Counted from the stretch's first letter, positions 1 through 8,321 are shown. The stretch is DNA of 64,000 nt from JAFCUW01 sp049897565 (GCF_049897565.1 NZ_JAFCWM010000008.1:124001-188000), one strand, 5' to 3'. Notes: generated from the sequence alone by a model not told the origin. Numbers and translations are program-made.

Positions 1-911
1 ATCACCATGTCGGTCATCGATTCGGGCACCTGCTCGAGGTAGTCGTAGTCGCCGCCGAGAAAACCGAGCATGCGGCCCTGGAACTCCTCGGCAATCTTGA
101 CTTCGACGCGGTCGACTATCGGCAGGCGCTTGCCTTCGAGCGCGCCGGCGATGGCCTGGTCGGCGGCGTCGGCGCCGGCCGTGGCGTGAAACACCGCCTG
201 CGCATCGCGGTTGGCCAGCAGCACGATCTTGTCGCTGCGCTTCCATTCGCCGATCCTGAACGGGCCGGTGCCGACCGGGTGGTTGCCGACCTGGCCCGGG
301 TAGGCTTCGATGACCTCGCGGGCGACGACGGCGCTGGCGGGCGTGGCCATATAGAACAGGAAATTGTTGTCCGGCGCCGACAGCCGGATGCGCAAGGTGT
401 AGCGGTCGACCGCCTTGATGCCCTCGAACGGGGCGTCGTAGCTGAACTTGTCCTTGAGGGCGGCGTCGCCGGCGATCTTCCCCTCGAACAGGCTCAGCCA
501 TGGCGACTTGAGCATCGGGTCGTACAGCCGTTTCAGGCTGTATACATAGTCGGCAGCGGTCAGTTCGCGCTGGGCGCCCTTGAAGGCGGGGTCGGGCGTG
601 AAATGGATGCCCGGCCGGATCTTGAACGTATAGGTCAGGCCGCCATCGCCGACGATGGGCATGGCGACGGCTGTGTTTTCGCGCAACTTGAGAGGACGCG
701 CCAGGTAATCGTAGCGCAGCAGTGGGTCGAACAGGTTCTCGAGCAGGCTGAGCGACGCGATGTCGGACGCCACCGCCGGATCGAGGCCGGTTTCGCTGGT
801 CGACAGGAACAAGTGCAGCGTCTTGACGCCGTCAGGCGCCGCCTGGGCGAGCGGCGTTGCGATGCAAGACGCGGCAAACAACAGGGCGGCGGCGGTTTGG
901 CTGAGTTTCAT
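1..911 (-). CDS. ABC transporter peptide-binding protein (SBP_bac_5 family), 3' end cut by window edge
   Basis: The reading frame starts at the ATG complementary to 909-911 and stays open to base 3, giving 303 codons without a stop, so the C-terminus lies outside the window. The N-terminus is a clear Sec signal peptide (KLSQTAAALLFAASCIATPLAQA). It is followed by text typical of periplasmic oligopeptide-binding proteins: an early LDPAVASDIAS/LLENLFDPLL block and the YTFKIRPGIHF and LTAADYVYSLKRL motifs of the SBP_bac_5 family. It would bind peptides in the periplasm and hand them to an Opp/Dpp-type permease that is not visible here. A role in muropeptide uptake, as for MppA, is possible given nearby cell-wall genes but is only inference. 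Family call firm, substrate unknown. Confidence 0.85.
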   Translation of the reverse strand, partial: MKLSQTAAALLFAASCIATPLAQAAPDGVKTLHLFLSTSETGLDPAVASDIASLSLLENLFDPLLRYDYLARPLKLRENTAVAMPIVGDGGLTYTFKIRPGIHFTPDPAFKGAQRELTAADYVYSLKRLYDPMLKSPWLSLFEGKIAGDAALKDKFSYDAPFEGIKAVDRYTLRIRLSAPDNNFLFYMATPASAVVAREVIEAYPGQVGNHPVGTGPFRIGEWKRSDKIVLLANRDAQAVFHATAGADAADQAIAGALEGKRLPIVDRVEVKIAEEFQGRMLGFLGGDYDYLEQVPESMTDMV

Positions 912-982
912 GGTTGAAGTCCGAATTGGGCGATGGCTATGATATGCGAGCGCGAGCCGGCCGCGCAGAAAATTCCTCCCTT

Positions 983-1067
983 AACGCTGGGGTCAGGTCT
1001 GACATTTCGGACATTTTCACGGGGTCAGGTCTGACAGAGGGGGAATGTCAGACCTGACCCCAGCGTT
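983..1067. repeat. Palindromic GGGGTCAG-type repeat (REP-like)
   Basis: A perfect 24-bp inverted repeat has arms at 983-1006 and 1044-1067, with core GGGGTCAGGTCTGACATT. A third direct copy of GGGGTCAGGTCTGACA sits between the arms at 1021-1036. Related elements occur near 3954, 35922, 40132 and 55565. It lies between the divergent peptide-binding protein and spmAB genes. This form resembles the REP/BIME elements mobilised by REP-associated tyrosine transposases; no transposase gene is present in the window. Short frames reading through it are not genes. Confidence 0.8.
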
Positions 1068-1201
1068 GGCGGGGCTCCGGGCCTTCGCCTGCATAACTTT
1101 TTTGCATACAATCAATGCAATCTTTCATCGTTCTCGGCTAACCTGCGCCTATACTCTCGCTGCACAATCGCGCTCACCCAACACGAACATAGTCGACGAA
1201 T

Positions 1202-2440
1202 ATGGCACTAAATTACATCTGGTCTGGTTTCTTCCTGGTTGGTTTCGTGGCGGCGCTGGGTCAATGGCTGTTTCTTGGCGATAGCGAAATCTTCAAGCGC
1301 GTCGTCGACGGCACCTTCAGTTCGGCCAAGATAGCGGTGATGGACATCGCCTTGCCGCTGGCCGGCGTCATGACCTTGTGGCTGGGCATCATGAATATCG
1401 GCGAACGGGCCGGCGCGGTCGACCTCATCGCCAGGGTGATCGCGCCGTTCTTTGCGCGCATTTTCCCCGGCGTGCCGCGCAATCATCCGGCCAATGGCCA
1501 CATGGTGATGAATTTTTCGGCAAACATGCTCGGCCTCGATAATGCGGCCACCCCGTTCGGCCTGAAGGCGATGGAGAGCCTGCAGTCGATCAATCCGAAC
1601 AAGGACGAAGCCAGTGACGCCCAGATCATGTTCCTGGTGCTGCAGACGTCCGGACTGACCATCATCCCACTGTCGATCATGGCCCAGCGCGCCATTCTCG
1701 GCGCCAAGGATCCGTCCGACATCTTTATTCCGTGCCTGATCGCTACCTTCTTCTCCACCCTCACCGCCATCATCACGGTGGCCCTGCGTCAGCGCATCAA
1801 CCTGTTCGACCGGGTCGTCGTCGCATGGCTTGGCGGCACCACCGCTGTCATCGGCGGCGGTGTCTGGTATCTGGCCAACTTCCTCACCAAGCCCGAAATT
1901 GAACTGTTTTCGAAGATCACCAGTAACCTGGTGCTGTTCTCGATCATCGCCGTCTTCATCGCCGGCGCGCTGCGCAAGCGGGTCAACGTCTACGAAGCCT
2001 TCATCGAAGGCGCCAAGGGCGGCATCCAGACCTCGCTGACCATCATCCCCTACCTGGTCGGCATGCTGGTGGCGATCAGCGTGATCCGCAATTCCGGCGT
2101 GCTCGGCATGATCGTCGGCGCCGTCGACTGGGTGCTGATCAACCTGGGCATCAATAACGACTGGACCGGCGCGCTGCCGACCGCGCTGATGAAGCCGCTG
2201 TCGGGCAGCGGCTCGAAGGCGATGATGATCGATACCATGACGACCTACGGCGTCGATTCCTTCGTCGGCCGCCTGTCGGCCATCATGCAAGGCGCCGCGG
2301 ACACCACGTTCTACATCATCGCCCTGTACTTCGGCTCGGTTGGAATCCGCAAGACCCGCTACGCCATTTCGGCCGGCCTGATCGCCGACGTTGCCGGCGT
2401 CGTTGCCGCCATCTTCGTCGCTTACCTTTTCTTCGGCTAA
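1202..2440 (+). CDS. SpmA-SpmB fusion, nucleoside-recognition (Gate) domain membrane protein
   Basis: A 412-residue polytopic membrane protein that matches the fused form of the spore maturation proteins SpmA and SpmB seen in non-sporulating proteobacteria. The N-terminal half (about 1-200) carries the SpmA-like ANGHMVMNFSANMLGLDNAATPFG segment. The C-terminal half (about 210-412) carries the SpmB-like block with LSGSGSKAMMID and GAADTTFYI. Each half is a Gate domain. In Bacillus the two proteins are needed for spore core dehydration; the role in Gram-negatives is not established, and the Gate fold suggests transport of a small solute. It lies 14 nt upstream of dacB in the same direction, as spmAB often lies by dacB-type carboxypeptidases, which suggests a cell-envelope role. 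Confidence 0.85.
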   Translation: MALNYIWSGFFLVGFVAALGQWLFLGDSEIFKRVVDGTFSSAKIAVMDIALPLAGVMTLWLGIMNIGERAGAVDLIARVIAPFFARIFPGVPRNHPANGHMVMNFSANMLGLDNAATPFGLKAMESLQSINPNKDEASDAQIMFLVLQTSGLTIIPLSIMAQRAILGAKDPSDIFIPCLIATFFSTLTAIITVALRQRINLFDRVVVAWLGGTTAVIGGGVWYLANFLTKPEIELFSKITSNLVLFSIIAVFIAGALRKRVNVYEAFIEGAKGGIQTSLTIIPYLVGMLVAISVIRNSGVLGMIVGAVDWVLINLGINNDWTGALPTALMKPLSGSGSKAMMIDTMTTYGVDSFVGRLSAIMQGAADTTFYIIALYFGSVGIRKTRYAISAGLIADVAGVVAAIFVAYLFFG

Positions 2441-2454
2441 TCAAGGACGCCACC

Positions 2455-3933
2455 ATGTTTCGACGCATCGCCATTGCCGCCGCCCTGTTCGCCTGGCTAC
2501 CGCTTGCCCAGGCGCAGTTGCCTGAACCGGTCGCCTCCCGGATGGCCACCGGCGGCATCGCGCTTGACGCGATCAGCGTGCTGGTGCTGCGCGGCGACAC
2601 CACGGTCGTGTCGCACCTGGCCGACCGCCCGATGCAGCCGGCCTCGACGATGAAGCTGGTGACCACCCTGGTCGGCCTCGAGCAGCTCGGGCCGGCGTTC
2701 AAGGGCCGCACCGAACTGCGCGCCAGCGCCGATGTCGTGCGCGACGTGCTCAAGGGCGACCTGGTGCTGCGCGGCGGCGCCGACGCTGACTTCAGCGGCG
2801 AGGTGCTGGAAAAGATGCTGCAGACCTTGCGCAACCAGGGCATCCGCCGCATCGACGGCAACCTGGTGCTGGACCGCTCGCTGTTTTCGCCCAGCCGCAC
2901 CGACGTCGGCCTGCCGCCGTTCGACGGGTCGCCCGACGCGTACTACAACGTCATCCCCGACGCGCTGCTGGTCAACAAGAACATGCTGCAGATCGACATG
3001 CGCTCGACCGACCGCAAGCTGGCGCTGGTGATGCAGCCGCCGCTCGACCGCGTCACGCTCGATTCGGCCATGACCTTGATCGACGCCGACTGCGCCAAGT
3101 GGGAAGACGGCTGGAAGCAGCCGCAGGTCCAACAAATGGGCGGCAAGCTGAAGGTGGTGCTGCAGGGCACCTTCCCGAAAAACTGCGCCAAGGGGTACAG
3201 CATCAACGTCGTCGACCGCCAGGATTACGTCGGCCGGCTGTTCCGCGGCACCTGGAAAAAGCTGGGTGGCTCGTTCAGCGGCGACGTCACCGAAGGCGTT
3301 GCCGCGCCGGACACACGCATCCTCGCCGAGCACGCCTCGCGCCCGCTGCCTGAAGTGGTGCGCGACATCAACAAGCCGTCCGACAACGCGCTGGCGCGCA
3401 CCGTGTTCCTCAGCCTGGGCAGCCTCGAGGCCGATCCGGTGCTGGGCAGCCGCCCGATCGCCGCCAGCGCCGAAACGACCTTTTCGCGCGCCGACCGCGC
3501 GGTGCGCCAGTGGATGCGCCAGCACAATATCAACGACGAAGGCCTGGTGATGGAAAACGGCTCCGGCCTGTCGCGCACCGAACGGATCACCGCGGTGCAG
3601 ATGGGCGGCCTGCTGCAAGCCGGCCTGCGCAGCGACTGGGCGCCGGAGTTCCAGGCCAGCATGCCGATTGTCGCCGTTGACGGCACCATGCGCCGGCGCC
3701 TGAAGGACAGTCCGGCCGCCGGCCGCGCGCGCCTGAAGACCGGCACCTTGAACAACGTGACGGCGGTGGCCGGCTACGTGCGCGATGCCGCCGGCCAGCA
3801 GTGCGTGGTGGTGGCGATGCTCAACGGCGACAACATCGGCAGCGGCAAGGGCCGCGTGGTACTCGACGCGCTGGTCGACTGGGTCGCGCGCAGCGGCGTC
3901 GAGCCGGCCACGTTAGTGGCCAGGCCACAGTGA
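2455..3933 (+). CDS. dacB: D-alanyl-D-alanine carboxypeptidase/endopeptidase (PBP4, DacB)
   Basis: A class C low-molecular-weight penicillin-binding protein of 492 residues. A Sec signal peptide ends near AQA at residue 20. The three active-site motifs are visible: SxxK as STMK at about residues 64-67, SxN as SDN in the KPSDNALAR segment near residue 310, and KTG in LKTGTLNNV in the C-terminal third. The large insertion between SxxK and SxN is typical of PBP4. It would trim the terminal D-Ala and cut DD-crosslinks in the periplasm. The ATG at 2455 has an AGGA upstream and follows spmAB by 14 nt, so the two are probably cotranscribed. Confidence 0.95.
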   Translation: MFRRIAIAAALFAWLPLAQAQLPEPVASRMATGGIALDAISVLVLRGDTTVVSHLADRPMQPASTMKLVTTLVGLEQLGPAFKGRTELRASADVVRDVLKGDLVLRGGADADFSGEVLEKMLQTLRNQGIRRIDGNLVLDRSLFSPSRTDVGLPPFDGSPDAYYNVIPDALLVNKNMLQIDMRSTDRKLALVMQPPLDRVTLDSAMTLIDADCAKWEDGWKQPQVQQMGGKLKVVLQGTFPKNCAKGYSINVVDRQDYVGRLFRGTWKKLGGSFSGDVTEGVAAPDTRILAEHASRPLPEVVRDINKPSDNALARTVFLSLGSLEADPVLGSRPIAASAETTFSRADRAVRQWMRQHNINDEGLVMENGSGLSRTERITAVQMGGLLQAGLRSDWAPEFQASMPIVAVDGTMRRRLKDSPAAGRARLKTGTLNNVTAVAGYVRDAAGQQCVVVAMLNGDNIGSGKGRVVLDALVDWVARSGVEPATLVARPQ

Positions 3934-3953
3934 TCGGCCGCAAGGTCACTGCA

Positions 3954-3991
3954 GGGGTCCGACCCGTTTTTTTCTGTTAGGGTCAGACCCC
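3954..3991. repeat. GGGGTCCGACCC/GGGTCAGACCCC inverted repeat, possible dacB terminator
   Basis: The arms at 3954-3965 and 3980-3991 match at 11 of 12 positions. They flank a T-rich loop that includes a run of seven to eight T. It is a short divergent relative of the GGGGTCAG palindromes elsewhere in the window. It sits 20 nt after the dacB stop and so may end that transcript, although the T-run is in the loop rather than after the stem. Confidence 0.55.
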
Positions 3992-4045
3992 GGAGTTACC
4001 GGCGTCAACCAAGATGTCAACAGCACCGATGGCGCACAAACGATT

Positions 4046-4540
4046 CTACTCCGGCATGTTCGCGAACGACATGAACAGAACCAGCGGATTCGATGGGAGG
4101 GGAATGAAGCCATACTTCCGATAGAAACCTGCCGCCTGGTCGTCCTTCGCATCGACGAACAATGACCATCCCCCGACCTCCAGCGCGGCGGCGCGCGCTC
4201 GTCTCATCGCATCAACTAACAAATATTCGCCGTAGTGCTTTCCCTGTTCGCCTTGCTGAACGCCGAGCCGGGCCAGCGTTATTCCGGGTAGGTTCCTTGG
4301 CAATTTTTTCGCTATTTCTCGGGGTAGCGCTTCCTTGGGTGTCATGCTGCGCAGAGCGAGCGCATAATATCCCAGCACTACTTGGGGGAAGTCAGCGTCC
4401 ACTAAGACAAATGTTTGCGAAAGTGAATTGTCTTGATGCTGCCTGGCGATCGATCCCAACCAATTGTTCAGCACATCGTTCCCGCAATTAAAACTTTTTA
4501 CGTCATGTATTTTTTCCAGTGCGACTACGAACGGAGTCAT
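4046..4540 (-). CDS. TacT-like GNAT acetyltransferase toxin
   Basis: A GNAT-fold protein of about 164 residues. It carries the short N-terminal FNCGNDVLNNWL segment that marks TacT/AtaT-type toxins, an acetyl-CoA loop at QGKHYGEYLL, and the AAGFYRKYGF motif near the end with the conserved Tyr. Known TacT proteins acetylate the amino group of charged tRNAs and stop translation. The start at 4540 is preferred because AAGG lies 6 nt upstream; ATGs at 4543 and 4558 are alternatives. The 5' end overlaps the upstream DUF1778 antitoxin gene by about 38 nt, which is the usual antitoxin-first arrangement. The toxin assignment is by family and context. Confidence 0.88.
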   Translation of the reverse strand: MTPFVVALEKIHDVKSFNCGNDVLNNWLGSIARQHQDNSLSQTFVLVDADFPQVVLGYYALALRSMTPKEALPREIAKKLPRNLPGITLARLGVQQGEQGKHYGEYLLVDAMRRARAAALEVGGWSLFVDAKDDQAAGFYRKYGFIPLPSNPLVLFMSFANMPE

Positions 4541-4814
4541 CATTTGCCTTATTTCCATGTCTTCCGAACGCTTTCTTCAGCGCTGAATTTGGCGGCGTAG
4601 GGTTGTCGAGCATTTTTATGAATAAGGCTGCATCCTCGCGGGAAAAATATATCGTTCGTTCGTGATCGATAATCTTGTCCGCTTTTTCGATCGCAGCTTG
4701 GATCAAGAACTGATTCAAAGTTGCGCCCGTCAAGTCTGCTGCCGCCTGCAGCTTTGTTGCTATGGGTTGGGATACGCGAGCCGTGATCCGATCCCTGTTT
4801 TCCGTGGCGCTCAT
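4503..4814 (-). CDS. TacA-like DUF1778 ribbon-helix-helix antitoxin
   Basis: 103 residues. The N-terminal part (RDRITARVSQPIATKLQAAA) is a ribbon-helix-helix DNA-binding domain of the DUF1778 family. The C-terminal part, with the FSREDAALFIKMLDNPTPPN segment, is the flexible arm that in TacA wraps around and blocks the acetyltransferase. The gene is immediately upstream of, and overlaps, the TacT-like gene. The ATG at 4814 has AGGG about 8 nt upstream. RHH antitoxins repress their own promoter, and a matching array of small palindromes lies at 4890-4919. There is some downstream frame noise after residue 85, but the family length is about 90-100, so the gene looks intact. Confidence 0.88.
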   Translation of the reverse strand: MSATENRDRITARVSQPIATKLQAAADLTGATLNQFLIQAAIEKADKIIDHERTIYFSREDAALFIKMLDNPTPPNSALKKAFGRHGNKANDDSVRSRTGKNT

Positions 4815-4889
4815 AGGTACACCCTTGCGTTTGCGTTTCCGTCATTTTCGCCGCCCTTCTTGACCGCGACAGAGCGAGCATAGCACGCG

Positions 4890-4919
4890 TGGCGCCATCT
4901 TGGCACCAGGCTGGCGCCA
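4890..4919. promoter_or_regulatory. Candidate TacA operator: three 8-bp palindromes at 11-nt spacing
   Basis: TGGCGCCA at 4890-4897, TGGCACCA at 4901-4908 and TGGCGCCA at 4912-4919 start exactly 11 nt apart, one helical turn. They lie 76-105 nt upstream of the antitoxin start. RHH dimers commonly bind such tandem short palindromes cooperatively on one DNA face. A further TGGCACC occurs near 4951. Function is inferred from position and spacing. Confidence 0.6.
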
Positions 4920-5005
4920 AATTGACGGCAGTTAAAGTTTTCCGAAAGTCTGGCACCTCAGCGGCGAAAAGGTCTCAGGGCTAAGGGGAGCGAGAGCGAA
5001 GTTGA

Positions 5006-5617
5006 TCAAAGAACGCGCCGGAACGTCTGCCGCACCACGTTGCGGTCGCCGCAATCGTAATGCCACCACTCCGTGGTGATGCCCTGAAAGCCCGCCTGCA
5101 CCATGGCGTCGCGCAGCAGTTGGCGGTTGGCCACCTGTGCCGCCGTGATCTCGCCGCGCGCCAGGAACTGCGGTTCGAGCGCAGGATGCGAACGGTCCGT
5201 CATGTCGTCGAACCCGGTGCCCATGTCGAGCTCGCGCCCGGCCTCATCGAGAATCGTGATGTCGAGCGCCATGCCGAACGAGTGGATCGAGCCGCGCTCC
5301 GGATTGGCCAGGTACATCTGCAATTCGGTGCCGGCCAGCGCCTCCCACAGCTGCTCCTGCACCCGCTGCGGGCGCAGCGCGTCGAGCACCAGCGCCGTGC
5401 AGCCGGGCCGCTGCTGTGCCAGCCACGCCACCACTTTTTCCAGCGCCGCCGCCGCATCGCGGTGCAGCCAGGCGCAGTCGAACGGAGAGTACAGGTCGCG
5501 CCCGACAAAGTTGTCGGCGCCGGCGTATCGCAGGTCCACCGCAATGCCGGCAATCGTCGACAGGTGGCGGAACTCTTCGCTGCCGGCGATGTCTTCGCTG
5601 GCCACTGTGTGCTTCAT
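5006..5617 (-). CDS. D-alanyl-D-alanine dipeptidase (VanX/DdpX family, peptidase M15D)
   Basis: About 203 residues. The zinc site of M15D peptidases is visible: SIHSFGMALDITILD (SxHxxGxAxD pattern) at about residue 118 and EWWHYDC (the ExxH pair) near residue 187. A conserved LDALRPQRVQ block lies at about residue 84. The enzyme hydrolyses free D-Ala-D-Ala; in E. coli DdpX scavenges it as a nutrient, and in enterococci VanX confers vancomycin resistance. With no vanHA here, a catabolic or recycling role is more likely. The start at 5617 leaves AGGA 9 nt upstream. The ATG at 5626 has the AGGA directly abutting it and is less likely. It follows lysR by only a few bases and is probably cotranscribed with it. 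Confidence 0.9.
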   Translation of the reverse strand: MKHTVASEDIAGSEEFRHLSTIAGIAVDLRYAGADNFVGRDLYSPFDCAWLHRDAAAALEKVVAWLAQQRPGCTALVLDALRPQRVQEQLWEALAGTELQMYLANPERGSIHSFGMALDITILDEAGRELDMGTGFDDMTDRSHPALEPQFLARGEITAAQVANRQLLRDAMVQAGFQGITTEWWHYDCGDRNVVRQTFRRVL

Positions 5618-5628
5618 TTGAACCATTC

Positions 5629-6522
5629 CTATTCGATACAGGCGCGCGCGGTTGCGCCGATGCTGTTGGCCAGTTCGCGTGCGCCGTGCGACAGCGGCGC
5701 GTGGCTCGCGGTCAGCAAGAACAGCTGCACCGGAATTGCCGGCGCCCAGGCGCGCCGCTGCACCTTGCTGTCGACCGCCGAGGCGGCCGTGAACGGGTCG
5801 ACAACGGCCATGCCGGCGCCGGCTTCCACCAGCGAACGGGCGATCTGGTACGTCTGCACCACCGTGTGAAACAGCGGATGCACGCCCTGCGCCTCGCAGG
5901 CGGCCACGACCATGTCGCCGAGCGGATCGTTGTCGGCGTGGCCGATCAGTTCGCCGCTGAGGCCGTCCGCCGACACCGGCAGCAGGCTGTCGGCCGCGCT
6001 CCAGCTGCCGGCCGGCGCAATCACCGTCATCACGCCTTGCGCGATCGGTTCGGCCACGATGCCGGGGTGGCGCGGATCCTGCAGCGACAGCGCCATGTCC
6101 GCTTCGCCGAGGCGCAGCGCGTTGACGATCTCGCTGGTGTGGAACGTGGCCAGCTCGCAGCGCGTGGCCGGAAAATCGCGCCGCCAGGCCGACATCGCCG
6201 CCGGCAGCACGCTGATGGCAATCGTCGGCGTCGACACCAGCCGGATGGTTTCCACCGCGCGGCCCTTCAGGCTGGCGGCGAGGCGGCGGATGCCCTGCAG
6301 GTCGCGGTTCAGCTTTTCGGTCTCGACGAACAGGCGGTGCGCTTCGGGCTTCGGATACAGCTTGCCGCGCACGCGCTCGAACAGCGGCATGCCCAGTTGC
6401 AGCTCGGCGTGCTGCAGCACCTTCGTCACCGCCGGCTGCGAAATATGCAGCACCTGGGCGGCGCCGCTGATCGTGCCAACTTGCATGATCGCGTGAAAGA
6501 CTTCGATATGACGCAGGCGCAT
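5629..6522 (-). CDS. LysR-family transcriptional regulator
   Basis: 297 residues, a normal LysR length. The N-terminal winged helix-turn-helix is clear (LRHIEVFHAIMQVGTISGAAQVLHIS with QPAVTKVLQHAE), followed by a periplasmic-binding-protein-like effector domain from about residue 90. It lies directly upstream of the D-Ala-D-Ala dipeptidase with 2-11 nt between them, and 76 nt downstream of the amidase gene. A role in controlling the dipeptidase or the adjacent amino-sugar genes is inferred from position. The effector is unknown; a D-amino acid or dipeptide would fit the setting. Confidence 0.9.
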   Translation of the reverse strand: MRLRHIEVFHAIMQVGTISGAAQVLHISQPAVTKVLQHAELQLGMPLFERVRGKLYPKPEAHRLFVETEKLNRDLQGIRRLAASLKGRAVETIRLVSTPTIAISVLPAAMSAWRRDFPATRCELATFHTSEIVNALRLGEADMALSLQDPRHPGIVAEPIAQGVMTVIAPAGSWSAADSLLPVSADGLSGELIGHADNDPLGDMVVAACEAQGVHPLFHTVVQTYQIARSLVEAGAGMAVVDPFTAASAVDSKVQRRAWAPAIPVQLFLLTASHAPLSHGARELANSIGATARACIE

Positions 6523-6598
6523 GGCCTCAACCTTCCATTAACGGCAACCCGCGGGCGCCAATCCATTCAGCATATAACAAATAGCTGGCGGCGGCGCC

Positions 6599-7399
6599 TC
6601 AAGGCGCCTTCGGCGCCGGCGTCGTCAGCACTTCGAGCAGCGCCGCCGTCTCGGCGTCCGGTGTGCCGTCGATGATGGCAGGGCGGTATTTCATCTGGAA
6701 CGACGTGATCACCGACTTGGTGACAGCGTCGAGTTCGCCGGTCTTCGGCACCGCGTAACCGTGCGTGGCCAGCTTCTGCTGGAACCAGGCCACGTCCGGC
6801 AGCTGCAGGTCGTACTGCGGCCGCACCGCCACCACGCGCGCCGCGTCCGGCCACACGATCAGGCCGGCTTGCGCCAGCTGGAACCACGGGAACATCGGCC
6901 CCGGGTCCTGCTTGCGGCCCGGCGCGATGTCGCTGTGGCCGAGAATGTTCTCCGGCGGCACCTGGTGCTTGGCGACGATTTCCTTCAGCAGCAAGATCAG
7001 CTGGTCGATCTGCGCTTGCGGGAACGGATACCAGATGCGCCCGTTCGGCCCTTCGGTAAAGCCCGGGTTGACGATCTCGATGCCGACCGAACTGCCGTTG
7101 ATCATCGTGTAGCCTTTCCAGTTCGACACGCCGGCGTGGTTGGCCTGGCGCGTCTCGTCGACCAGCTTGTAGATGACCGGCTCGGCCTGGTCGGTCAGCA
7201 GGTAGTGGCTGCTGACAACCTGCGTGGTCAGTATCTTGATCGAGCTGGGCAGGTTGCTGACTGTGTAATGAATCACGATGAATTTCACGCGGCTGCTCTG
7301 GCCGACGGCGTTGAGCGACGTGTCGATGCGCGGCCCCTGGCTGGCACAACCGGAGAGCAGGGCGATGATCAGGGCGGCAAGCAGTGTTTTCGTTTTCAT
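6599..7399 (-). CDS. AmiD-like N-acetylmuramoyl-L-alanine amidase lipoprotein
   Basis: 266 residues. A lipoprotein signal ends at LLSGC (lipobox, Cys near residue 18). It is followed by an Amidase_2 (AmpD-like) domain with the zinc histidines in IVIHYTVSN and GHSDIAPGRKQDPGP. A C-terminal PG_binding_1 domain (about 195-255) includes GTPDAETAALLEVL. E. coli AmiD has this layout and removes stem peptides from MurNAc or anhydroMurNAc at the outer membrane. The start at 7399 is chosen because it gives the lipoprotein signal; the longer frame to 7429 adds an implausible tail. It is the last gene of the amino-sugar salvage series, 19 nt after the kinase gene. Confidence 0.92.
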   Translation of the reverse strand: MKTKTLLAALIIALLSGCASQGPRIDTSLNAVGQSSRVKFIVIHYTVSNLPSSIKILTTQVVSSHYLLTDQAEPVIYKLVDETRQANHAGVSNWKGYTMINGSSVGIEIVNPGFTEGPNGRIWYPFPQAQIDQLILLLKEIVAKHQVPPENILGHSDIAPGRKQDPGPMFPWFQLAQAGLIVWPDAARVVAVRPQYDLQLPDVAWFQQKLATHGYAVPKTGELDAVTKSVITSFQMKYRPAIIDGTPDAETAALLEVLTTPAPKAP

Positions 7400-7418
7400 G
7401 GTCGGAATGTGAAGTGGG

Positions 7419-8321
7419 TTATTTGGCAATCCGCGCCGCGGCGTGGTGCGCCTGGCTGACGGTCTGGGTCAGTGCTATGTCGGACGGCAAGGCGGCGCGC
7501 ATGGCGCCGAAAATACTCGGGTGCAGCGCGGCCGCGCGGCCTGCCAGCGCCACCGGGCGCACGCCGAAGCGCTCGGTCAGCGCGCGCGCCAGCCGCGCCA
7601 GCTCGAGTCCGGCGCTGTGCAAAATGGCGGCGGCGGCCGGGTCTTCGACACTGGCGGCGACGGCCAGCGCCAGCTTGCCCACTTCGCCGCGTTCCTGGCC
7701 GTAGATGAACTGGCGCGAGAACGACCAGTCGTCGCCGCCGACGTGCTCAAACACCGCGCGCGCCATCGCCGACTGCCGCCAGCGGCCCGGGCACTCGTCT
7801 TCGTTGCGCCAGATCTGGCGCAGCGCTTCGCGGGCGATCCAGAAGCCGCCGCCGCCGTCATCCAGCATCACGCCGCGTCCGCCGGCGCGGTGGAACTGCT
7901 GCTCGGCGTCGATGAAGGCGCCGATCGAGCCGGTGCCGGCGTACACCAGGTAGCCTTCGCCCGGCGCGAAACTGTCGAGGTAGGCAATTTCGATATCGTT
8001 GCACAGCGTGACGGCCTGGGCATTCAGCCCGAGCAGCTCGGCCAGCCAGCGCTGCAACTGTTCGCCGTCGCCGCCGAACCCGGTCATGCCGGCGCGCACG
8101 CAGACCGGACGGCCATGCAGCAGCACCGCGCGGGCCAGCTCGGCAAAATTGGCGTGCACCGTCTGGCGGCCGGCCGCGCTGCCCATCTGCAATGCCGACA
8201 GGCCGGCCACCTGGCCTTCGGCGACGATGGCGCCGACCGCGTCGGCCAGCGCCCAGCGCGTCTGGGTGCCGCCGGCGTCGATGCCGAGGCCGAACGCGCC
8301 TGGAACAACTGCTTGGTTCAT
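7419..8321 (-). CDS. BadF/BadG-type amino-sugar kinase (GlcNAc or MurNAc kinase)
   Basis: 300 residues of the BadF/BadG/BcrA/BcrD ATPase family (ASKHA fold). The phosphate-1 loop is GIDAGGTQTRWAL at residues 12-24 and a second phosphate loop is YAGTGSIGAF near residue 130. Family members include eukaryotic-type GlcNAc kinase, glucosamine kinase and the MurK enzymes that phosphorylate both MurNAc and GlcNAc at O-6. Because murQ needs MurNAc-6-phosphate and no AnmK is visible, a MurK-like dual role is plausible but not shown. It lies 13 nt after the digH-like gene and 19 nt before the amidase, consistent with one operon. Confidence 0.85.
   Translation of the reverse strand: MNQAVVPGAFGLGIDAGGTQTRWALADAVGAIVAEGQVAGLSALQMGSAAGRQTVHANFAELARAVLLHGRPVCVRAGMTGFGGDGEQLQRWLAELLGLNAQAVTLCNDIEIAYLDSFAPGEGYLVYAGTGSIGAFIDAEQQFHRAGGRGVMLDDGGGGFWIAREALRQIWRNEDECPGRWRQSAMARAVFEHVGGDDWSFSRQFIYGQERGEVGKLALAVAASVEDPAAAAILHSAGLELARLARALTERFGVRPVALAGRAAALHPSIFGAMRAALPSDIALTQTVSQAHHAAARIAK

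Noticed and set aside
1208..2290. Long minus-strand frame opposite spmAB
   Set aside because: It is His/Asp/Arg-rich antisense text with no start signal and lies fully opposite a clear membrane protein gene.
2497..3618. 373-codon minus-strand frame opposite dacB
   Set aside because: Composition is typical of an antisense shadow in high-GC DNA; dacB on the plus strand has all its active-site motifs.
4549..4956. 135-codon frame over the antitoxin promoter
   Set aside because: It overlaps the DUF1778 gene in another frame and covers the operator-like palindromes; no family features.
5200..5869. vanHAX-type vancomycin-resistance cluster around the VanX-like gene
   Set aside because: No VanH or VanA-type ligase lies nearby; the neighbours are LysR and amino-sugar genes, so a catabolic DdpX role fits better.
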